A stretch of DNA of 64,000 nucleotides from contig OX246741.1 of the NCBI GenBank assembly GCA_945910005.1, positions 45,433,740 through 45,497,739 of the forward strand, read 5' to 3'. The notes below the pieces were generated by a model. It saw only the letters and a list, made by a program, of their open reading frames with translations. It was not told the origin of the DNA and did no database searches. Below, piece after piece: positions 37,621 to 49,083 of this stretch. Within the stretch, counting starts at the first letter, position 1; every line of letters begins with the position of its first letter. The position numbers and the translations under genes are program-made. This DNA is from Isoperla grammatica (taxonomy: Eukaryota > Arthropoda > Insecta > Plecoptera > Perlodidae).

Positions 37621-39019
37621 TGTTTGAGACAATATGGGGTGATAAGTGGCATAAGAACGTAACAACAAACCGAGGGGCACAAAATTCTGTAACTCCATGG
37701 TTGTCCTTGAAGCTCTTGTGTCGTCACGAGAGGTTGTTGGAACTCGCATACGAATCGGCCACACATATTTTATTCAAAACCATCTGTTAAAAGATGACCC
37801 CAGCCAGTGTTAGACTTGAATGTTTTGTGATGTTGATTGTCAAACACGTTACTTAAGACTGTTCAAGATATTTAGTCTAACGAGGACAATACGAGCTAAC
37901 ATTCAGATTCTGCAAAATCTTACTAGATCAACCGAAGAAGCAATCGATAACGCTCTAAAGTTCTCTCATGCAGTTAATCAGATTAGAAGGATTTAAATAA
38001 CAAGATAACTACATTCTCCTAACAAAGATAAGCACTGATAACCTTGATGTTTTGTGCATTTAAACATCAATCAACAAATTTGAAGGATTTAAGGCCAATT
38101 TTACCGTCAGATATTGGGAGATCTTTATGGTAGGTCGAAATACAGAGGTAAGTGGTTTGTCAACGCAATTGTACCATTAATCAATAATAACTTTTTGTTT
38201 ATTTTTGTTCAAGTTTTGATGCATTTTGGTCAATGCTTCAGCTCATACTGTGTTCCGTTGAACATCTACTGGAAGAGTCTTTATTTAATTGGTGTGGATA
38301 AAACTCATTTCGAATATTAGTTACAGCTATTGAAACTAGTATTTAGACTTATAGGTGGGTTAAAGAAAGGAATTAGTTTCCAGAGTCTCTAAAGGAGAAT
38401 AGTACCTTTTTATATTGTGCTTTACTACAAAACCTACAGTTCATATCTGTAATAAAACCATTGACTTGTCACTTATAAGAAGTAAATCTTATACTGTGTT
38501 GTTTGCTGTATTCTGGCATCCGGCTTCACTCCGTCTGAATTGCTTCCCAACTATTTAACTCACCGTCCGCCAATGCCCGCGTCGTCTCAGCGGTCTATCC
38601 TCGGCGAGAACAGAGGTAAGAAGACTCTTGAAAACAGTCAGCCAGAATCACTAGGCGTCGATAAGAAAGATAGATTATAAGCAAATTGTTATCGTTTATT
38701 AAATTAAAGTGGGTTATCTCTATTGCAACATGAAGCAATGAACAAGTGGTGAACCAGTAGATAGCTAAACTTGACTTCTTGGTATAGCAGAATGGATTGC
38801 TTTTTAATCTTAAAATGGTGACGTTTCGAGTAGGTTACACAACTCATCTATGAGATGCATAGTCAAACGCCAAGATTAGTACAGGACTTGTTTTATTTCA
38901 TGTTATTTTCAATAAGAAGAACAAACTCCATAGCAACCACAAACAAATTCTATACTCTTCTCGACTGTGCAAAAACCTTCTCAATCTATCTCCACGCCGC
39001 GACTGTGACCCGCCCTATC
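37621..39019. other. Intergenic DNA, no supported gene
   Basis: No recognisable frame. GTGACGTTTCGAGTAGGTTA near 38818 may belong to the retroelement fragment just to the right. Confidence 0.3.
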
Positions 39020-39270
39020 ATTTATTGCGTATTCTCCATTCGTGGTTCACCCCACGGCCGCTCTACAGGTTCGATTCTGGTGGCGCTAGTGTTTGTATCG
39101 CACGATGTTATCTCTGAGATGCTTGTCGTGGTTTCCGCACGTTGTTGATGCGATGTGTAGTATAGGTCTCTCACTCGCCTGAGTTTATTAGGGTGTTTGG
39201 AGATTTCAGTGGCTTCACGGACAAACGGGACCGATGACGATGGACAATGATGTACAGATAAAGACACCGA
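39020..39270 (-). pseudogene. Possible Penelope-like retroelement C-terminal fragment
   Basis: The minus-strand frame contains PFVREATEISKHPNKLRR. A REA-[IT]-EI...(R/K)..N pattern is typical of the end of the GIY-YIG endonuclease region of Penelope-like elements. Only about 80 codons remain and no reverse transcriptase is present nearby, so this is a fragment at best. The plus-strand frame over the same bases is a shadow. Confidence 0.35.
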
Positions 39271-39974
39271 TACTCGTGCATAAAGTTATCACAGGTGAAT
39301 AAATAATTATTGCTGATATTACGATTTAAAAATAATTAAAAACATTTTTACGTATAATATAAAAGAAAAATTATCGAAAATTTCGTGTACAATTTAGCTA
39401 AAAACTTAAAAACTTATAGATCTATTAAATGAATTCATGAGATGAAAAAACTCATAAATAAGCATCAAATGTGTCGTGTGAAGCCAACTGCCAGCATTCA
39501 AATTAAGCAACCATTACATTACATTAGACGTAAAAATTGATAGTAAGATTCTCCTTCACAAAAACTTATCAACGCTTTTTAACGTTGTTTAGTAAAGCTT
39601 AATTTGAGGAAAAAAGCTTTTCGTTTTAAATATATAAATTTTACCTAAGTTTTACCTTTTGCAAGCAGTGTATGGAAACCCAATGTATTTAAGAAAAACA
39701 ACTTCAAATTTATTGAATAAAAAACATCTTTGATACACTTAAATGTAGGCCTATTATACCATTGTTCAGCCATTTCTGGAGGTTTTTGTATTTAATCGTT
39801 TAGCATAAGTTATACGAGAGGGAGGTAATGCTATTTAAAATCTGTTTCATATAGTTGTGATCACTACAACTCTGAGATTCATTTAAAGCAATACTTCAAA
39901 CAATCACATATAGTTGGCTCGAAGTAAGTATTCTGATGCTTACGACACAGCCGAGTCCAAGCCTAATCCCTACC
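39271..39974. other. AT-rich DNA, no supported feature
   Basis: Nothing coding or repeated was recognised. Confidence 0.3.
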
Positions 39975-40145
39975 AACTAATCTAAACAGGTCCATTAGGG
40001 ATAATTTTGAGCCTTCCGTTGGTTACCTGTAACGATGGGTGTGGCCAAACCGCCTGTGCACTCGAAAAAGCCGAAACATGCATTTACGAATGTGTGAAAG
40101 AACGCCCTACATCTGTTGCTTTTCTTTCAATTAGCGCGGTTGAAA
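39975..40145 (-). repeat. Dispersed repeat, minus-strand copy
   Basis: Reverse-complement relative of 8890-9055: ATTAGGGATAATT, CCTTCCGTTGGTTACCTG, GGGTGTGGC and ACGAATGTGTGAAAGAACG match in order. Confidence 0.6.
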
Positions 40146-41600
40146 GGGGCAGTAGACAATGTCCTGAGATCGGTATGCAAATACTTACGTTGGGCCTATA
40201 GTTGTGTTTCGTGTTGCATTCCTCACAATGCCAGAGAAGACCCAACACATAAAAAATTAAACGTTTTATTATTTACAGTTATAGAGACAAAAATCAACCT
40301 TTTTTAAGAAAAGGCTGGCAATGTTCATTAAATGAACTCTAGAGTCCAGCGTCCTGATTAAAACACAATATATAAGATTTTGCAAAACAAATTTTAACTA
40401 TTAAAATTAATATTAAACATCCATAAGACAAAATGACAGCTTACAACTAAAATGTGTGCGTGTTTTGGGCGGGTGTTGTGGGGGTAGGGTGGCGGGGGGG
40501 ATGGGGGGGGGGGGGGATCCGACTTCGGTTCCACCTCAGTGTTCGATGTCCTGATGCGACCACATTAATATCAGATATCAGTTACACATGAGAGTCGTGA
40601 TGTCAAAGGAATGTGAACCGTGCTGCTATCTAGCGTCGAATTCACCGAAGTGTTAGTTTGTCGGACCCTCAAACAAGGAGTTTGTTTCATCGAATATCGG
40701 ACGGAAACTGGAGCACAGAGCTAACAGAGTGAAACCAACTTTCAGGTGGATTGCATCTTAGCGCAACACTGGATAATTATAAGGTTTTATTGGCAGATAT
40801 CTCGGAGAGGGGGGTTGGGGAGGTGGGGGGAGGGAGCAGAACCTATTTTCTCACTGCAAATACATCTTATGTACGTTTTCTTAACCATCGATATTGCAAA
40901 GTATGAGAACACATACTTAAATGTGTATCATACATTAATACAATAAACCGGCTATCTATGTTTCTCATCATACACCCTTCCCGGTATGAATGCCCTTTAT
41001 CAGCTAAGAAGCTACTGTATTTTACCTCTTAATTAGCTCCATTATCATGTAGATACTTCTGACAATGTACTTTCATAATTTATCTGGTAGGCTTATGTCA
41101 GGGACGGTTTTATGACTTAATATGACCTTGAAGTACTCACCTATAGCGGTTGAATAGAAACACTGCGGTGCTGACACATCTTGGTAGGGGGCGAACCTAG
41201 CGGTGAAGCTCTAGCTGATGTCGGTTGACCCTGGAAGAGATGAAAAATAAGTATGTGTTATAATGGGAAACATCTTTATCGACTCAAACTTGATCCAGCC
41301 CGCAGGGCAGCGCAACTGTTTTCATGTCGCCGCCTTTATAAGGGTAAATTCTACGTGTTTCCTGTCTTCACACTATAGACTCCAAAGACATTGGAATAGT
41401 AGGATATCTTTGCTGGGTTATGTTTGGTAAACTCTCTCCAGGGAATATTTGTGACTTTGATCTCTGAAAACACATCCATTTGTCTTTATTCGGAATCAAT
41501 CCATATTTTTGTAAAATATCGGTTTACACACATTCCTAAGAGTTAAGATTTAAGATTCCATTTTCATGACGTTGTTTTACTTGGGATCTCTCCCATATCA
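40146..41600. other. Intergenic DNA with G-rich runs
   Basis: G-rich runs occur at 40470-40517 and 40805-40835. No frame with recognisable content. Confidence 0.3.
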
Positions 41601-41770
41601 GGTAAAATCGTCGTACAACAACCTCGGTAATGCTACCGTCACGGGTGGTTGAGCGGCAGCCAACCAGCGGTCGTGGCTAATTCAGATACCTGCTCGGGTT
41701 GACCGAGACCGATAACACATCACTGACTGATGAAGAAAGCATTACCGAAGTTGTTGTACGACGACTTTGC
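41601..41770. mobile_element. Short inverted-repeat element, about 170 bp
   Basis: Left arm ATCGTCGTACAACAACCTCG, then GTAATGCT; right arm AGCATTACCGAAGTTGTTGT, then ACGACGA. A loop of about 100 bp separates them. A typical small MITE or hairpin; no target duplication identified. Confidence 0.65.
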
Positions 41771-42929
41771 CCCTTATAGTAGTTATTTTTTGCCACCAGA
41801 ATGCATTTAGTATATTTTGAGTGGCCCATAGCACACATTTGACTACATTAATGTCGTTTAATGTATAGCTCGGGGGAAGCCGGGGTCACTTCGAACATGG
41901 GGTAATCGGGCCCTGGTGAGTATCTAGTAATAACACATTATTATATATTTATCGCACGCAAGCAACAACTGACCATTCTTACAACACAAATGCATTTGTT
42001 TACAATTTGTGGTAAACTTATTAGTTATATTTGAAATTGGAATACATTTTAGTTCGATTAACTAAGATGATGATGTAGTTACGAGTCGGACTAAGTAAGT
42101 AAAGCACGTTCAAGTTGAAATCATCATGAGTAAGCCTGTCTCTTAGTCTGTAGAGCGAAACAAGTGTGGTAGAGCCTAGTCTACAGTTCGTCTCCATTTA
42201 AAATACACGCCGGCAAAATGCGCTAAAAGAAACTGTTTCTTACTGTTGGAGACCAATGCTGTCAATCATCCCCTTTATTTGACAAACCACTTACCTTCTT
42301 ATAGTAAAACAGCCCAAACAACATGGACCTTCGACTTCAACCATGAATATTCAGGATTAGCCAGTCTCATAACGGGTTTTTAAGAACAGTAGTAAAATAG
42401 CGGTTTCATTTAGTGATGGTCAATTTTTTTGAGGAAGAGATAAATATGGGCGACCCTTTAAAAAAGGACTAAATCCAGAGCTCCCGTCTTCGCTATTGCC
42501 TAGCGAGTGGTTATTGTTTGTTTGAAAAGAAATCGTTGATGGCCACTTGTTTTTAAACTGTGCATCCTTCCTGGTGACGAGCTTGACGTTTACTACGTTG
42601 CACAGTAAGCGAGAGATAAGCTTCCCTTGGTGAAGTCCTCTTTACCGACGTGTTTTGGATAGAGACGAACTTGTGTGTATTCACTGGGCAATCTGAATGA
42701 ATGATGTTGTTTTGTAGAGTTCATAATAAATAGAATTAATAAATTCCCATTTTGGGGCTTCCCACTCAGTAACGAAACTGATTAACCAAACCTGTAGGCT
42801 CCAAACACCATCGACGAGTGAGCGATAACCAATCAAAGATCGATATTTCAAATACGAAACATATAAATCAGTGATTGGACAGTGCGAACACCTGCGGACA
42901 AATGCCAGAATCAACTAGGAGGATTCAGA
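41771..42929. other. Intergenic DNA with one small shared repeat fragment
   Basis: TTGCCACCAGAATGCATTTA near 41788 recurs with one change near 52898. Otherwise nothing recognised. Confidence 0.35.
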
Positions 42930-43124
42930 ACAACTTTGAATTTATTGAGTGCTTCGTCGCTAGGACGACTCCAAAGTCACCGTTTACTTATTCCTTAGCC
43001 AAGTAATGAATCTGAATCCTAAATAGAAGTTAAAAAACTTCTGCCTGAACCGGGATTTGAACCCGGGACCTTCTGCATTGGAAGCAGGGATGCCTTCCAC
43101 TGGACCAAAGAGCCACCGAAACAT
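42930..43124 (-). mobile_element. tRNA-derived SINE
   Basis: The minus strand reads CTTTGGTCCAGTGG (A-box region), CTGCTTCCAATGCAG (anticodon-arm relic), GGTTCAAATCCC (B box), then a non-tRNA body ending in ACTTTGGAGTCGTCCTAGCG and ACGAAGC. The acceptor ends GGTGGCT and TTCAGGC do not pair, so it is not a functional tRNA gene. A sister copy with the same 3' domain is at 54050-54250, and the head-proximal part matches 4578-4640. Confidence 0.75.
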
Positions 43125-43808
43125 ATAATATGTTTAATGCTTTATGTCTGAAATTCTGCATCTAATATGACGGGTAAAAATTACTCTGTATATTGGCATT
43201 GTTAATTATTTATGCGGTGTGCATATGTGAAATTTTGATTCTTGGTAAATTCTTGTTTTTTTATTTTTTCCGGTTACCATCTAAGAATCTGAGCCTGGTG
43301 TTAATATGTATGAGAGATTATAAACGTATCGCCTACACAGAATGTTGACAGTTAATAAACCGACAATTGTGAGAGAATACTCACTAAGAAACCAATGTGA
43401 GCAAGGTGTCTACTTTTTACTGAAAAAACCATACAATTGTTGTGTATGTGGCAAAGAACTGGGAGAAAAATGGGATGGATGATATTCTTTTCTTTGTGAT
43501 ATGAGGAAATTCATTCTACCGCAAAGAAACTATTTTCCGCTAAGCAACATAAGCAAAGGTTCTCACAAGAACATCTTCATCTTCCGCCATTTTGATTCGG
43601 ACTTCATCGAACATTAGCACGAAAAACGTTGGGATAGTGTGAATGATTCAATGTTGTCCGATGGACTTTAGGATGTTGATTTTGTAAAAATATTTGATTA
43701 AAATACTCTATCTACAGCATTTAGAATTGTACAAATAGAATCATAGATTGTGGTAAATACATCCTTTCCTGTTTATTTGCATTAGGCCTATCAAAACACA
43801 AACACAAG
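43125..43808. other. Intergenic DNA, no supported feature
   Basis: Nothing coding. No repeat recognised. Confidence 0.3.
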
Positions 43809-44059
43809 GGCCCAGATTCACAAAGGTGCCATAAGTGCTAAGACGTCCTAGTTTAGGCAAATCTTAGTAATATAAATCACCAATATTTCGTTCTGCAATG
43901 TTATAAAGATAAAATATAGTAAAATATGAACAATTTAACTAATAATATTTGATTTGTGAATGTGTATTAATACCTATACATGATTTATCTTGATTTATCT
44001 AGCTAGGATTTGCCTAACTTAGGACAACTTAGAGTTACGCATCTTTGTGAATCCAGGCC
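43809..44059. mobile_element. MITE with GGCC...ATTCACAAAG ends
   Basis: GGCCCAGATTCACAAAG at the left and CTTTGTGAATCCAGGCC at the right are inverted (15 of 17). Looser symmetry continues inward (GTTTAGGCAAATCTTAG and CTAGGATTTGCCTAAC). AT-rich interior, no transposase. Confidence 0.75.
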
Positions 44060-44509
44060 AAGGTGTGTAAAAGATTTGGTCTATTGGTTTTCTTGTTTCA
44101 GTTTTAGTTCGGGCTAGGCGCTGTTTGCAAAAAGATAACGTGGAATATGACTACCAGTGGCTGGTTTGTGTGAATTTGAAATTAAACATTTGCAACCTGT
44201 ATTAACAGTACATGAGAAAACAAAATGTAGCTATACAAATGTTCGCTAACATCATGGTTTGTATTTCATAACCTCATCTGTAATAAATATTATTTTTGAA
44301 ATTATGTTTTATTAAATCATTGTTATCTGTCCCAAAGAAATCGTTAATGAAACACTAATTTTTTTTATATCCAAGTAAAAAAAAATATGGGGCAAGCAGA
44401 TTTTTTTATCTGGGGTTGGATGTATATCTAACACCACCCTACTATGACAAAACATTAGAAACAAACAACCAGCAGTTTAATGAAATAAGCAAATATATAA
44501 TTTTAATAT
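44060..44509. other. AT-rich insertion target of the BEL/Pao element
   Basis: No features except AATAT at 44505-44509, the left copy of the target duplication. Confidence 0.5.
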
Positions 44510-45000
44510 TGTTCGGTTTAGGTGTTTGTATTTATTTAAGTTAATATATCTATTTAATCCACTTCCCATTATTACTCTTGATTCACCCCCCTCCCTCCCC
44601 TTCATTTACCCAGTATACGTAATAGTGTTTCGAGAGAATTGCGCATCCCTATATGCGCAGTCACGTGATACTATCAGCGTGGACTGCTTACCGTGACGAC
44701 GAGGGAGGACACACTTGCCTGTCAACTATCAACAACAGAACATCGCATACAGATATACGTGAGTACCCATATATTTCTTGTCTCCCCTCCCTATGGGTAC
44801 GGCCCCTTGTTCCCTATCCCTATAATAGTGGATTCGGCCCCAACGTAATTATTACTCGTTTTGTTTTTGGTTTGGTAAGTAATTATTTTGTATGCACTGT
44901 CCACCCCCCTCCCCCCCTTTTTTCCAAGAAGAAGAAAGTTCGGCAAACCCGAACCAGCGAAAATATCAAGTAGGCATAGGACGCACCCACCTACTGTACA
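44510..45000 (+). repeat. 5' LTR of the BEL/Pao element
   Basis: 491 bp, TGTTCGG...CTGTACA. Contains CCTATAATAGTGG as a possible TATA-like core and GGTAAGT, which could act as a splice donor. The 106-codon frame inside is not a gene; it recurs in the 3' LTR. Confidence 0.95.
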
Positions 45001-45006
45001 TAGAAA

Positions 45007-45024
45007 TGGTCCTCCGAACCCGAT
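45007..45024 (+). other. Primer-binding site
   Basis: TGGTCCTCCGAACCCGAT lies 6 bp after the LTR. It starts with the TGG expected opposite a tRNA CCA end. From my recall of tRNA 3' ends it is closest to tRNA-Tyr, with about three mismatches; the tRNA identity is tentative. Confidence 0.6.
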
Positions 45025-45222
45025 GTATTCTTTTACTGAGCTTCTTTTTCTAGTGTTTGAAATTCTACTTCGTTTTATTAATTTTGCTGTCTTGTCCGTT
45101 GTGGAATTTTGTTGTCGTATAGCATTCTCCCTCCGCACTTTTCACTGTTATTTCATGCAGAGTTTTGTGACGTAACTAGCCACACCCTAGATTGTCAGTT
45201 GTCACTAATTAATTGATTAGCG

Positions 45223-47073
45223 ATGGCGGAAGCAGCGAGAAGAGATAAGGAACGGAATGTTACGAAGCTTACAAATAGACAAGAAACATTGTTTCGTCGG
45301 TTACAAATTCTATTTGATTTGAGTAGGGAAGTAGAAGATGTGTCAGAGCAGCCTCTCTTCAGAGCGAGATACGCCAAACTGGAAGAAACCAGGCAGGCTT
45401 TTGAGGAATTAACTTCAGATATTAACTTGCTGAAATTAGAAATAGATCCAGAATATGTGCCTAACGAACAATGCTTGATTGCGTTTGATAAAATGTATTA
45501 CGCGATACAAGTGGTCGCCGCGCGCATCACGTCACCGCCTGGGACAGCTGATCGCAACGTACCTACAGATTCATCGCCCCACAGCCGTGCGCGTCTACCG
45601 AAGATAGAGCTTATCAAGTTCGACGGCACGTTGACTCACTGGCCAACATTCTACGACATGTTTTGTAGCCTAGTGCACAATGATGCAACTATCGATCCCG
45701 TTCAAAAGTTCCACTATTTAATTTCCACACTTACGGGCGCTCCACTGAGCCTCGTAAAGGGTTTACAAGTCACAGAAAATAATTACGCGATTGTGTGGGA
45801 CTTATTAGTTGAAGAGTATCAAAATGAACGCAATCTTGCTAACAGCATTTTGGACAAGTTATTTTCGATACGCCCACAACAGTCAGAATCTGCTTCCGGT
45901 CTAAGCCTTTACTTTCAAACCTACCACGAGAATGTTAAGGCACTTCAAAACCTCAACATTAATATTGCAGACTACCTCCTGGTATATATCGGCTTACGCA
46001 ATCTAGAACCCAGAACCAAGAGACAATTCGAGATACAATGTGATGAACGTCAAGTTCCTACTGTGGAACAGTTCACAAAGTTCCTCAAAGATTACGTCAG
46101 CGTGTTACAGCGCTCTCAGGTTGATTCTCAAAAGACCAAACCCCAAGCTAAAGGTTCTGCTGTCAGTAACAACTCGGCACCCAAGCAACGGGCCCTTATT
46201 TCCACGTCAGATAATTTAGTCCCTAGTTGTTTATTATGTAACGAAAATCATCGTCTCTTAAATTGTCAGACATTTCTCTCACTTGCTCCCTCCCAACGTC
46301 GTGAGAAGTGCAAGGAGATTCGACTATGTTTCAACTGCTTAGCTAGTTCCCACATGGCTGACAAATGTTCCTCGAAGTTTACATGCAAGAGATGTAACGG
46401 TCGACACCATACTCTGCTACATTTAGACACCCGTAATTCAGGCTCAATAGTTACGCCCGCTGTGACCAACACTGCAAGCAACGCGAACGGGAACCGCAGC
46501 GTATCCCAAGCTGATCCTGGTCCCTCAAGTAGGGCCAATCTTCCACAACAATCTCTTTCTTGTTCAGCCCAGTCCCCAAACCCCACTACAGTATTGTTGG
46601 GTACTGCCATTGCACGAATTCAAGATAGTGCTGGTTGTTTCCATCCGCTCCGAATTGTTATTGACTGCAGCTCTCAGTTATCGTTCATAACTTCAGATGT
46701 TGTGGAACGTCTAGGTCTCTCTCGTCGTAAATGTTTCACCCAGGTGTCAGGGATAGGTTTTCGTGAGGGGCCACGTGGTCAAGGCTTAACTACGTGTGTT
46801 ATTGCACCTATCTCTGCAATGCACCCCCAGCTCTCTACCGAAGCAGTTATTCTACCCAATATTTCTGCGGATCTACCCTCAGTTCCCCTCTCGTCAGAAC
46901 TAAGAGATAGCTTAAGTCATATCGCACTAGCCGATCCCCAGTTTGATAAACCTGGGCCCATTGACATGTTACTCGGGGCCAACTTGTATCCATTTATTGT
47001 TGTAAATGGCCAAGTAAAATTAACCCCGGGTGAACCCACTGCTATAAAAACCATTTTTGTTGGATCATTATAG
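45223..47073 (+). CDS. gag-pr: BEL/Pao Gag plus protease region
   Basis: 616 codons. The N terminus is Lys/Arg/Glu-rich and probably coiled. LPKIELIKFDGTLTHWPTFY starts the DUF1759-like capsid region typical of Pao elements. Three zinc-binding clusters follow: CLLCNENHRLLNC from residue 336, CFNCLASSHMADKC from 369 and CKRCNGRHHTLLH from 388. The retropepsin-like region carries VIDCSSQLSFIT, with the putative catalytic Asp at 481; the usual D-S/T-G is D-C-S here, which may impair it. The frame stops at 47073 because of a frameshift just upstream. In this superfamily gag and pol are normally one frame, so the stop is damage, not a programmed end. Confidence 0.9.
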   Translation: MAEAARRDKERNVTKLTNRQETLFRRLQILFDLSREVEDVSEQPLFRARYAKLEETRQAFEELTSDINLLKLEIDPEYVPNEQCLIAFDKMYYAIQVVAARITSPPGTADRNVPTDSSPHSRARLPKIELIKFDGTLTHWPTFYDMFCSLVHNDATIDPVQKFHYLISTLTGAPLSLVKGLQVTENNYAIVWDLLVEEYQNERNLANSILDKLFSIRPQQSESASGLSLYFQTYHENVKALQNLNINIADYLLVYIGLRNLEPRTKRQFEIQCDERQVPTVEQFTKFLKDYVSVLQRSQVDSQKTKPQAKGSAVSNNSAPKQRALISTSDNLVPSCLLCNENHRLLNCQTFLSLAPSQRREKCKEIRLCFNCLASSHMADKCSSKFTCKRCNGRHHTLLHLDTRNSGSIVTPAVTNTASNANGNRSVSQADPGPSSRANLPQQSLSCSAQSPNPTTVLLGTAIARIQDSAGCFHPLRIVIDCSSQLSFITSDVVERLGLSRRKCFTQVSGIGFREGPRGQGLTTCVIAPISAMHPQLSTEAVILPNISADLPSVPLSSELRDSLSHIALADPQFDKPGPIDMLLGANLYPFIVVNGQVKLTPGEPTAIKTIFVGSL

Positions 47074-48369
47074 GCAAAGCGAAAGTTAGCTCCATCCAAA
47101 CCCAATCAACGTCACTTCTCAGTTACTCTAATTCGTTGGAGAGTCTCGTTAAAAGATTCTGGGAGGTTGAAGAAACTTCAATGCCCACTCTAAAAAATCC
47201 CGAAGACGTTTTAGCCGAGTCTCATTTCGTACGCACTCATAACCGCTCTAGTAGCGGCCGCTTTGTTGTCTCTCTACCATTTCGAGAAGCGGAACCCCTA
47301 TTCAAAGGAAACTTTAACCAAGCCGTGTTGGCGCGACTCCAAAGTGAAGAGCGTAGATTAGCCAAACAATCTAGCATTCAACGCGACTACATCCACTTCA
47401 TGCAAGAATATATTGACCTTGGACACATGCAACTCGCTACGAAACCAGGCACTTACCTAATTCCCCACCATTGTGTGCTCACCCCTACGAATACCTCGAC
47501 CAAGCTCAGAGTCGTATTTGACGCCTCATTTTCGATTGCTCCACAAAGCTCGCTCAATCAACAATTATATGTTGGACCGAAACTGCAATTAGATATCGCG
47601 GATATAGTTACAAATTTTCGTCAACACCCTGTGGCCCTTACTGCTGATATCTGCAAAATGTATCGACAGATTTTATTGCATCCCGACCACAGAAAATACC
47701 AACATATTCTCTGGCGGCCATCCCCCAACGAGCCAGTCGAGGAGTATGAACTGAATACAGTCACCTATGGAATCTCGTCAGCCCCCTTCTTAGCCATTCG
47801 CGTGCTGCACCAATTGGCAATAGATGAAGGTGCTCGCTTTCCACATGCCGCGCAGGTACTGCAGGCAGAAACCTACGTGGACAACATAGTCAGCGGTGCT
47901 AACTCTATGGAGGAGGCACTCGAGCTTCAAACCCAACTCACCCAATTACTCCAAGCTGGAGGATTCGCATTGCGAAAGTGGGCAAGTAATTCCCTTCAGG
48001 TATTGGAGCGAGTTCCCGAGATAGACCGAGAATCTTTGTTGTCCCTAGACGACAGTGAAAATCCTTCTATGAAGATTCTAGGCCTTCAGTGGGACCCTTC
48101 ATCAGATTCATTTCGCTATTGCGTAACTGAAATCCCCACCGTATTCACGAAACGAGCGGTATTATCCACAACAGCACGCATTTTTGATCCGCTAGGGTGG
48201 GCGGCGCCAGTAGTATTCTGGTCCAAGAGGTTTTTCCAGGATCTCTGGTTAGAAGGTTTGCAGTGGGATGACTCGCTTCCCGCACATCTAGGACAAAAGT
48301 GGGAAAGATTTGTCACCCAGCTCCCCCTCTTAAGACGGCTTCAGATCCCCCGTTTTATAAAGAGATCCG
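47070..48369 (+). pseudogene. pol: BEL/Pao reverse transcriptase domain
   Basis: Continues the polyprotein in the -1 frame relative to gag: the frame is open from before 47073, through the first Met at 47136, to the SINE insertion. It shows LRVVFDASF, motif A LTADICKMYRQI with its Asp, and motif C as YVDN (codons 47874-47885) where most reverse transcriptases have YVDD. TARIFDPLGWAAPVVFWSKR is the conserved Pao segment between RT and RNase H. The frame is cut by the inserted DNA at 48370. Confidence 0.9.
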
Positions 48370-48454
48370 AGCTATATCGTCTCGATTAGCCATCGTTGCA
48401 TAAATATGAGACGTTAAGCCCCATTAATCAATCAATCAATCATAAAGAGATCCG
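48370..48454 (+). mobile_element. 5'-truncated SINE inserted in pol, 13-bp target duplication
   Basis: 72 bp of foreign DNA (48370-48441) ends GACGTTAAGCCCC then ATTAATCAATCAATCAATC. It is bounded by ATAAAGAGATCCG at 48357-48369 and again at 48442-48454. The tail and the TCTCGATTAGCCAT word match the SINEs at 33227 and 57550. The net 85-bp gain shifts the frame and supplies a stop at 48387-48389. The insertion postdates the BEL element. Confidence 0.9.
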
Positions 48455-49083
48455 CTCAAACACAAAATCAAATAATTGGATTCAGTGATGCCTCTGAGCG
48501 CGGTATTAGTGCAGTTACCTACCTCCGGACAACACATCCCTCGGGAATGATTGATGTTTTCCTCATAAAGGCTAAAACTAAGGTAGCGCCTATCAAAACC
48601 CTCACCATTCCCAAGTTGGAGTTGTGTGGTGCGGTCCTATTGGCTCGTGTAGTGAAGTCACTTCATACGTTCATCACGTCACTCGCTATCACAGAAATAG
48701 TCCTTTATACAGACTCTTCAATTGTACATGCCTGGCTGCACATTCCTCTTCATCGGTTGAAAGTTTATGTAGCCAATCGAGTGACAGAAATCCTCGAGAC
48801 AACGTCTGCTACAAACTGGCACCACATTCCCTCGGAATAAAATCCGGCGGATTGCGCTTCGCGTGGAATCGATGTCTCCGACCTAAAAAACCATCCCCCC
48901 TGGTGGAAAGGCCCCCCATTTCTTAGAACGCCCACGGATCAATGGAACTTCACACATCAATGCCTCCACCAGGCAGACGAACTCCCAGAAATGAAAACTG
49001 CAGAGACGGCTCTTGTTACCACAACTCCTTCTCGTTTCTTCATTGATTGGATTGAAAGGTTCTCCGCGCTCGTCTCTCTCTCA
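48455..49083 (+). pseudogene. pol: BEL/Pao RNase H and linker region
   Basis: GFSDASERGISAVTY carries the first RNase H Asp, KLELCGAVLLARVV the Glu and LYTDSSIVHAWL the next Asp. A TAA at 48838-48840 interrupts the frame just before NPADCASRGI, after which it stays open (WWKGPPFLRTPTDQW) until a frameshift in the TCTCTCTC run near 49080. Domain order and motifs are normal for the superfamily. Confidence 0.88.

Noticed and set aside
43030..43110. tRNA gene
   Set aside because: A and B boxes and an anticodon-arm relic exist, but the acceptor strands do not pair and a SINE body follows.
44653..44973. 106-codon ORF in the retrotransposon LTR
   Set aside because: It lies within the LTR, recurs in the 3' copy with a changed end, and has no known domain.
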